From positions 17,909,029 to 17,973,028 of the forward strand of contig NW_020948983.1 of the NCBI RefSeq assembly GCF_900497805.2: DNA of 64,000 nucleotides, written 5' to 3'. Below the pieces are notes generated by a model that ran no database searches, was not told where the DNA came from, and saw only the letters and a program-made list of their open reading frames with translations. Numbering within the stretch: position 1 is the first letter of the stretch; the number at the start of each line of letters is the position of its first letter. Shown in pieces: positions 57,147 to 64,000 of this stretch. Source of the DNA: Vombatus ursinus. Its lineage: Eukaryota; Chordata; Mammalia; Diprotodontia; Vombatidae. The translations under genes were made by a program, and so were the position numbers.

Positions 57147-57520
57147 GCGCGGCTTCCGCCCGCTTTCCCCAGCGCTCGCCCACAGGTTTTTCCTCCCCAT
57201 CCCCTCGCCTAGAGCGGCCTTCCGCCTCACCTCAGAGCTCCGTGAACCCTTCAGCACCTGCTTGGTGAGGGCGATCACGTCCGTACCGCAGGCATTCACC
57301 TTTTCGGTGAGCAGCCCTTTCACTGACTGGCCAAATCGCGACTGGGGATCGGGCGCCCCCGCCGCCATTGCAGCGGACCGTCAATGGCTCCGTTGGCGCA
57401 ACGGCAAGTCGCTGGGACCAAGAGAAGCTGAAACGCAATGTGAATGGAGAAAGAAAGGACCTAGGGCGCATGCGCTTGTATCCGGCGGGGCTTGACCGCT
57501 TTGTGTCTTTGCGAGCAACC
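57100..57520. promoter_or_regulatory. GC-rich, CpG-containing BORCS7 promoter and first exon
   Basis: The only CpG-dense block in the right half of the window. It covers the start codon at 57368 and sequence upstream of it. No TATA box is apparent. The transcription start was not determined. Confidence 0.7.
57231..57368 (-). CDS. BORCS7: BORCS7 coding exon 1
   Basis: The 46 codons start MAAGAPDPQSRFGQSVKGLL and end GSRSSE before donor GTGAGG (57225-57230). Human begins MATGTPESQARFGQSVKGLL and has the same GSRSSE end. The start is chosen by that match and by length. The ATG is preceded by GCCGCC when read 3' to 5' on the plus strand, in a CpG-rich setting. The open frame runs on past the donor, but that part is intron. 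Confidence 0.97.
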
Positions 57521-57889
57521 TCAGACAAATTTGCCCAGCATCCTTTATTCGGTGGAAGAAGCAGTAGCTCCCGTCCTTATTAAAGGCCACAGTGCATAGC
57601 CCCTGCCCACAGCTACCTGTGACTGTAAATGGGAAAACTTTTAGCAGTGCATTCCCCTAACTTTTATTAAGTCGGTTAGGTACAATGCTTTGTGGTACTC
57701 TGGGAGACAAAACATGGCGGGCCTTGCCCTCATGGAGCTTACAATCTAGTAGTAATGCAAAGCAGAAAGCAGTAAATGCAAAATGAGACCTACAGAGTAT
57801 AGTGAAATCAAATAACAAGGCTCACCCTTAAATTGGAGGATGAGGAAGGTTTCATTATGGGAGGAAAGAGAGGATATTCCAAGTTGAGA

Positions 57890-58115
57890 GCCCCTTTCAG
57901 ATAGGGAGTTGAACTTTGAGTCAGGAAAACCTAGATACAATTCCCAGTTCGGATATTTGATAGATATGTGACCCTCAGCAGATGTCTAAATCTCAGTTTC
58001 ATCTGTAAAATGAGGATAACAATAGCACCTACCCCTTATTAGTGTGAGGGTCAAATAAGAGAAGTTAAAGGGTGTTGCAAACTGTAAAGTGCTTTATAAA
58101 TGTGAGGTATAATAA
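57890..58115 (+). repeat. MIR SINE
   Basis: 'acaattcccagttcggatatttgatagatatgtgaccc ... aaaatgaggataacaatagcacc'. Confidence 0.8.
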
Positions 58116-58625
58116 TAGTTCTCCTCTCTTCTTGGTTAGACCATTGTAATAACCTCCTAACTGGTCTCCCTGCTTCGAATATCTACTCTCTTCACACAAC
58201 TGCCAGACTCATCTTCCAAATGCACAGGTGTGATCATATCACTTCCTTGCTTGAAAAATTTCTGTAGCTCCCTATAGCCTATAGGATGAAATGCAAACTC
58301 TCCTTACTTAACCTATAAGGCCCACTGTAATCTGATGCCAATTTACTTTCCAACCTTATTTGAGGCTAATCTCCTTTGTGCACCCTACATTGCAACCAAA
58401 CTGGAGTATTTTTTTTTTATCACATTTAGCAGTTCCTTTGCATCCAGACATTGATCAAGACTCCATTAGATTTCCTGTACTTTGAGTATATTCCCTCCTC
58501 AACTCTGCCTATTGAAAGTCTTCTTTTCCTTCAAGGCTCCGCTTAGGTGCCATTTCTCCTTGAGACCTCTGATCCTCTTACCTGGAAGCATTCTCTTTCT
58601 CCTCAGATTGTTGTAGAGCATTTCA
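58115..58625 (+). repeat. L2 LINE, ORF2 end and part of 3' end
   Basis: 'agaccattgtaataacctcctaactggtctccctgc ... gctccctatagcctataggatgaaatgc'. Old. Confidence 0.75.
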
Positions 58626-58634
58626 TATGGATCT

Positions 58635-58885
58635 CAGTTTTTATAGAATTTCAGAGTTGGAAGGAAACTCAGCAACCAGTTCATTCCCAAAAAAGAATTT
58701 CCCATATAACATACCCAACACAACTTGCCCAGCCTTTGCTTGAAGACTCCTGATAAGGAAGAACCCTCTACATTCCAAAGCAGACCATTCCACTTTCCAC
58801 CATTTCTAATCATTAGGAAATTTTTTTTCTTTACATCAAGCCTTAATTTGGCTCTTTGCAACCTCTGGCATTGACTGGTTCTATT
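58635..58885 (-). repeat. CR1/L3 LINE fragment
   Basis: 'agaatttcagagttggaaggaaactcagc ... gaccattccactttccacc'. Confidence 0.65.
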
Positions 58886-58889
58886 ATTC

Positions 58890-59490
58890 TTTATTAAGAA
58901 GATTGTATCCTATAACCTATATCAAATTGCCATATCTGGGAAGGAAAGGAGGGAAGGAGAGAATTGGAGAACTCAAATTTTTAAAAAATGGATGTTAAAA
59001 TTGTTTTTATATGTAATAGGAAAAATATTAAAAAATACAAAAATTGTATACACATCTTAAGAAGATTGTATGCTTCTTTGTATGCACAATTCAGAAGACA
59101 AAAGGAAAAGGCTGAAAAACATAAATTACCTAGGAAGGAACTCCCTCTTGGGTAAGAACTACTGAGAAAACTGGAGATCAGTCTGATAGGAATGAGGCTT
59201 AGCCCAACTTCTTATGCCATTTTCCACAGTAAATTCAAAATGGTTGTGTGACCTGAATACTAAAGATCATACTTTATATTGTAGGCCAGAATACTGTTAG
59301 AACTGAGGAGGTGTCAATTAAATCCCAGAAGCCTGTTGATGCTCAGGCCATATCTGGACTCCTTTTTGGGGATGACCTTTGGAACCAGTTGATAGGTCTT
59401 GTCTTTGACATAGATGATATTGCCCAGCTAGAGCTCTTTCCTTGTTTCCTATTTAGCTCTAAAACCTTTTGGATTGTTCTCAAAAAAATA
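58890..59490. other. Non-coding DNA, not assigned
   Basis: Contains an L1-tail-like piece at 58905-59040. The 95-residue frame starting at 59311 shows no recognised domain, and its end runs into CR1/L3 and SINE sequence. Confidence 0.4.
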
Positions 59491-59880
59491 AAAATCAAAT
59501 GTGTGGTCAGAGCTTATGTGGAGTATTACGTCCATTTCTGGGAGGCATATTTTGTTTTTGTTCTGTTTTTTGGGGGGCTAGGCAATGGGGTTAAATGACT
59601 TGCCCAAGGTCACACAGCTAGTAAGTGTCAAGTGTCTGAGGTCACATCTGAACTCAGGTCCTCCTGACTACAGGGCCAGTACTGTATCCACTGCGCCACC
59701 TAGCTGCCCCTCTGGGAGCCATATTTTAAGAAGGACATTGACAAATAAGAAAATAGGTCACCAAAGTGTTGAGGAAACTGGAAAAGATGAGTAATGGTTG
59801 AATAAACTGGGAATATTTATCCTGTAGAGGAGAAGGCTGTTGGGTCCCTATACAATGAAATTTGAGGGACACTGAGAAAC
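59490..59880 (+). repeat. CR1/L3 LINE fragment split by a SINE
   Basis: 'gagtattacgtccatttctgggagg' before and 'atattttaagaaggacattgacaaa' after the SINE, which is flanked by the duplication TCTGGGAG-CATATTTT. Confidence 0.65.
59558..59711 (-). repeat. Marsupial tRNA-derived SINE
   Basis: Minus-strand copy inside the CR1/L3 piece. Confidence 0.92.
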
Positions 59881-59957
59881 TGTATCCCCCTCCCCTCTCT
59901 AGCTTCAATTTTCTACTATTCGAATTTATAGTGGACAATAAAGTCAAGAATATTGTC

Positions 59958-60114
59958 TTTTTTTTTTTTTGCTTTTGCTTTTTGGTGAGCCATTCGGGAT
60001 TAAGTGACTTGCCCAGGGTCACACAGCTAGTATCAAGTATCTGAGGTTGGATTTGAACTCAGGTCTTCCTGACTCCAAGGCCGGAGCTCTATCCACTGTG
60101 CCACCTAGCTGCCC
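59958..60114 (-). repeat. Marsupial tRNA-derived SINE
   Basis: Minus-strand copy with AGAATATTGTCTT on both sides. Confidence 0.95.
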
Positions 60115-60119
60115 CTGAG

Positions 60120-60890
60120 AATATTGTCTTAAGAAAATACCTTTGAAAACATCCCGAGAGTCCAAGGTTGCCCCCTCCCCCAGTAGTATTTAGAAGTAAC
60201 CTCAATAGCTTTTAGTTTTTATTGTATAGGAAAATATAGTCTTAATTGCTTTTCACCCGCATTTTTATCTCAAAGAATACAAGACTGTGGGACTGTGAAG
60301 TATTTCAGCATGCTTCACTGGACACGAACAAGAAAGTGAGCCCTATTCTCCAGGAGATCATAGGTATGTGAAACCATCAGACACCAGTCTGAGGTAACCA
60401 GATGATGAATTTAGGTACTAATGTACAAAAAGAATAGGACTATTATCAGGACAATGGAATTCTTCCACCGGAGCTTGGACTATACATATACTCACTATAG
60501 CAATGCTGTTTTATTGAGAATAAATGGTAATAGGACACTTAGACTGAAGTTTGAATAACATTTGGGGAGGGAGGAGCCATACCCATATGCACCATGAGAA
60601 TAAGAGGACAGAGACTGATGGACAATTACCTCAGTGGACTCTAAACAAAAAAGACTGCCTACCAATTGTACAAAGACTGTCTGAACCAGACAGTGGCTCA
60701 GAAACGGACATTTCAAGGGAAGGAGACTCCAAACGGTGACTTCAGAGAAGAGGCAAGGACTGAATCCAGAAGCAACCTCTATTCTGCCAGGAACTTTAGC
60801 TGTAGAGATGAGAGGTATAAAGATAGCCCCAGGGCATAGTAACAGGCTATCCATCCTGGGCCTTCCACAAGTTCTTATTTAAGACTGTAG
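60120..60890. other. Non-coding DNA, no repeat or gene recognised
   Basis: Frames in both directions of 60-119 residues show no family likeness. Confidence 0.4.
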
Positions 60891-61003
60891 GGTATGAACA
60901 CAATTATGAAACAGTATTAACACAATTATGAAACCATATGAACACAATTACAAAACCATATGAAGACAATTACAAAACAGTATGAATACAATTACAAAAC
61001 ACT
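60891..61003. repeat. Minisatellite, about five units of 21-22 bases
   Basis: Units of the form TATGAACACAATTA(T/C)(G/A)AAAC(A/C) in a row, directly before an L1 copy. Confidence 0.9.
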
Positions 61004-61009
61004 TTTCAC

Positions 61010-62035
61010 TTAGAAACAAAGTCAGATCTAAATAATTGGAAAAACATCAGTTGCTCATGGGTAGGCCAAGCTAATATAATAAAAATGACAATTCTACCTA
61101 AATTAATTTACTTATTTAGTGCCATACCAATCAAACTACCAGAAAATTATTTTATAGAGCTACAAAAAATAATAACAAGGTTCATCTGGAAGAACAAAAG
61201 GTCCAGAATATCAAGGGAACTAATGAAAAGAAATGCTAGGGGAGGTGGCCTAGCCATACCAAATCTTAAATTGTATTATAAAGCAGCAATCATCAAAACT
61301 ACTTGGTACTGGCTAAGAAATAGAGTGGCGGATCAGTGGAATAGGTTAGGTACACAAGACACAGTAGTCAATGACTATAATAATCTACTGTTTGATAAAC
61401 CCAAAGACCCCAGCTTCTGGGATAAGAACTCACTATTTGACAAAAACTGCTGGGAAAATTGGAAAAGAGTATGGCAAAAACTAGGCATAGACCAAAATCT
61501 TACATCATATACCAAAATAAAGTAAAAATGGGTACACGATTTAGATACAAAGGCTGATACTGTAAGCAAACTGGGAGAGCAAGGAGTAGTTTACTTGTCA
61601 GATTTACGGAGAACAGAAGAATTTATGACCAAACAAGAGACAGAGAACATTATGAAATTCAAAATGGATAATTTTGATTACATTAAATTGAAAGGTTTTT
61701 GCACAAACAAAGTCAATGCAACCAAGATTAGGAGGGAAGCAGAAAACTGGAAAAGAAATTATACAACCAATGTCTCTGATAAGGGCCTCATTTCTAAAAT
61801 ATATAGAGAACTGAGTCAAATTTATAAGAATACAAGTCATTCCCCAATTGATAAATGGTCAAAGGATATAAACAGGCAGATGAAGAAATTAAAGCTATCT
61901 ATAGTCATATGAAAAAATGCTCTAAATCATTATTGATTAGAGAAACGCAAATCAAAACAACTCTGAAATACCACCTCACATCTATTGGCTAACATGACAA
62001 AATAGGAAAGTGATAAATGTTTTTTGTTTTCAACA
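61010..62035 (+). repeat. L1 LINE, ORF2 C-terminal half
   Basis: A 146-residue open stretch (61085-61525) reads as L1 ORF2: ILPKLIYLFSAIPIKLP, then GGGLAIPNLKLYYKAA, then CWENWKRVWQKL. The next stretch (61595-61912) has NFDYIKLKGFCTNK and SDKGLISKIYREL. It stops inside the block before MQIKTT at about 62035, where the opposite L1 begins. Confidence 0.93.
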
Positions 62036-62094
62036 ATTTAAATTTTTTTTAACCAAAAAAAATCCAGGTGGGACTTTTTATTGTTTTTTAAACT

Positions 62095-64000
62095 TGATCA
62101 TAGCTTTTTTCTTTTTCTTTTTATTAATTTATTTTGATTTATCAATAATCACTTCCATATGCTTTTGAGTTTAAAATTTTTCTCCCCCTTCCTCCCCACC
62201 ATCCTCCCCAAGACAGGCCACAATCTGATATAGGCTATATATTTACATTCCTATTAAACATATTTTCACATTAGTGATGTTGTAAGTAAAAATTAAAACC
62301 AATAGGAGGAACCATCAGAAAGAGGAAACAAAACTCAACAGAAGAGAAAAAAATAGTAATTCAACTTCCATAGTTCTTTCTTTGGATGTGGATAGCATTT
62401 TCCATCATGAGGCCTCTGGAGATGTCTTAGATCCTTGTATTGCTGGGAAGGGTTAAGTTTATCAATATTAGTCATCATACAACATGGCTGTTATTGTGTA
62501 CAATGTTCTCTTAGTTCTACTCACTTCACTCAGCATCAGACCATACAAGTCTTTCCAGGTTTTTCTGAAGTCTTATAGCACAATAGTATTTCTTGTGAGG
62601 GACTGTCTGATGTTGGCAGCTACCAGGTTGGGCGCTGTGGCAAGAGTAGGGTAAGATCTGGGTGTTTTGGAAGTCGAGGCAGGGGCTGTGGTAGGCAGAG
62701 TCCTGGTGAACTGGGATGGGCTGGATACGGAGAAGCCCTGAGGCAATGGGCGGTGCTTGTGAGATAAGCTGGGTACAAGGAAGTAGCTGGAGCTTGAGCT
62801 CCTGAGGCAAGGGGCGGTGCCACGTGGGAGTGGGACGGCAGAGGACTGAGTTCCCTTTGCTTAGTCCCCTCCCTATATGCAACGTCATCCCCAGACGCCT
62901 CTTGTGACCTTCCTGACTTCCTGGGTCCCTTTGTGCAGCACTGACCCCAGACCCCTCCTGAGTCTGACTTCCTAGGTCACATACTCTTGTCTATGTGCCA
63001 TTCCCAGATGCCTCCTTCCTATATCCGGTCCTAGCCTCCTACGTCACTCCCTCCCCCTTGGTGTGCTAAACTCAGACAGCCCCTTCCGGTATCTGACCCT
63101 ACAATCATTGACTAGTAAGAGGGCTGGGGAGGAGGGGCTAGGTAGGTTTTTAGGAACAAGCGTGGTCAGAACACACACGCTCTCCCCTGGCTCCTGCCCT
63201 GTTGCTCTGGCCTTGCTGCTTGGGCTTGCTATGATGGCTTGCTGTGTTGGCCTCTGAATAAAGCTCTGGTGTTGGCGCCTCCCAATGGCTCGTCTCTGTG
63301 TGGTGATCTGGCTGAGGACCGAAGACCCGGGTGTGGGTAAGACTCTGGTAGTGTGCTTCTTATAAGAGAAGTGGGTACCGGTGTACGGCTGGCAGAAGGT
63401 CGGCGTGCGGCCAGTATAATTTCTTATAGCACAATAGTATTTCATTACATTCACATACCACAACTTGCTCAGTCATTCCCCAGTTGGACATCCTCTCAAT
63501 TTCCAATTCTTTGCCACCACAAAAAGAGCTGCTATAAATGTTTTTGTACTTGTGGGTCCTTTTCCCATATGTATGATCTCTTTGGGATATAGCCCTAGAA
63601 GTGCTATTGCTGGGTCAAAGGATATGCACATTTTGATAGCCCTTGGGTATAGTTCCAAATTGCTCTCCAAAATGGTTGGATCATTTCACAATTCCACCAA
63701 CAATGCATTAGTGTTCCAATTTTCCCACATCTTTTCCAACATTTATCATTTTCCTGTTTTGTCATGTTGGCCAACCTGATAGGTGTGATGTGGTACCTCA
63801 GAGTTGTTTTGATTTGCATTTCTCTAATCAATAGTGATTTAGAGCATTTTTTCATATGACTATAGATGGCTTTAATTTCTTCATCTGAGAACTATCTGTT
63901 CATATCCTTTGCCCATTTATCAATTGGGGAATGGCTTGCATTCTTATAAATTTGACTTAATCCTCTATATATTTTAGAAATGAGGCCCTTATCAGAGAGA
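62095..64000 (-). repeat. L1 LINE 3' end, reverse orientation, runs off the window
   Basis: A-rich tail and 3' UTR at the low-coordinate side, ORF2 C-terminal text to the right (MQIKTTLRYHITPIRLANMT, then CWWNCEMIQPFWRAIWNYTQ, on the minus strand). It continues past the end. A solo LTR lies in it. Confidence 0.93.
62594..63418 (+). mobile_element. Solo LTR (endogenous retrovirus, family 2) inside L1
   Basis: 825 bases, TGTGAGG at the start and GTATA at the end, flanked by the exact 6-base duplication ATTTCT (62588-62593 and 63419-63424). AATAAA signal near 63256. Very similar to 41138-41963, with a few small length differences, so the family looks fairly young. No internal viral region. Confidence 0.92.

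Larger units (their letters stand above)
52375..57368 (-). other. BORCS7: BORCS7 gene span, start to stop codon
   Basis: Five coding exons of 138, 63, 44, 21 and 52 bases join in phase to 318 bases, a 105-residue protein plus stop. BORCS7 is a subunit of BORC, the complex on the lysosome surface that recruits Arl8 and so kinesin for outward lysosome movement. The whole protein follows the human one, with most changes at the two ends. All four introns have GT donors and AG acceptors. AS3MT lies downstream on the same strand, as in human, where read-through transcripts of the pair are known. Confidence 0.96.

Noticed and set aside
59311-59598. 95-residue plus-strand frame
   Set aside because: No recognised domain, and its end runs into CR1/L3 and SINE sequence. 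A host exon could not be supported.
10941-60114. Numerous tRNA-like A/B box hits
   Set aside because: All lie in SINE heads; none folds as a clear tRNA by eye.
61085-61912. Well conserved reverse-transcriptase-linked frames
   Set aside because: L1 ORF2 remnants, not a host gene or a new reverse transcriptase system.
1-64000. CYP17A1 and CNNM2, the human neighbours
   Set aside because: No exon of either was recognised; both are expected to lie outside the window.

Overview
The window is nuclear DNA from a marsupial. The evidence is the repeat content: dozens of copies of the tRNA-derived marsupial SINE (starts like GGGCAGCTAGGTGGC, ends in an A-tail), a second SINE type whose 3' tail resembles RTE/BovB (AGTCAGACATGACTGA), marsupial-style L1 3' ends, and very abundant old L2, MIR and CR1/L3 copies. 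The species cannot be fixed from the sequence. No bacterial, plasmid, CRISPR or phage content is seen.

Two host loci were recognised, both on the minus strand and in the same order and relative orientation as human 10q24 (BORCS7 then AS3MT). BORCS7 (start codon 57368, stop 52375) is intact: five coding exons with good splice sites, including a 21-base microexon, give a 105-residue subunit of the lysosome-positioning BORC complex. Its first exon lies in a GC-rich block, with two ZNF143/Staf-like motifs just inside intron 1.

Downstream, from about 48618 to 29080, lie the remains of AS3MT (arsenite methyltransferase). Nine exons can be placed in order, most with intron borders, so this is the original locus and not a processed copy. 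It is a unitary pseudogene: the expected start codon reads ACG, exons carry frameshifts, stops, a deletion in the SAM-binding region and damaged splice sites, and two related solo LTRs sit inside two different exons. Two exons are still open. This gene loss is the main discovery of the window.

Layout: 1-29 kb is gene-free, filled with L2, CR1/L3, MIR, SINEs, one L1 3' end, a hAT-type MITE with perfect 8-base target duplications and a full-length 7SL RNA pseudogene. 29-49 kb is the AS3MT ruin, with L1s, SINEs and five solo LTRs. 49-52 kb is AS3MT/BORCS7 intergenic DNA with some unique, AT-rich sequence. 52-57.5 kb is BORCS7. 57.5-64 kb is again repeats, ending in two L1 copies of opposite orientation, one of which carries an 825-base solo LTR.

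No convincing new enzymatic or defence system is present. Most open frames of 60-160 residues are repeat-derived or chance frames. CYP17A1 and CNNM2, which flank this pair in human, were not found and are probably outside the window.
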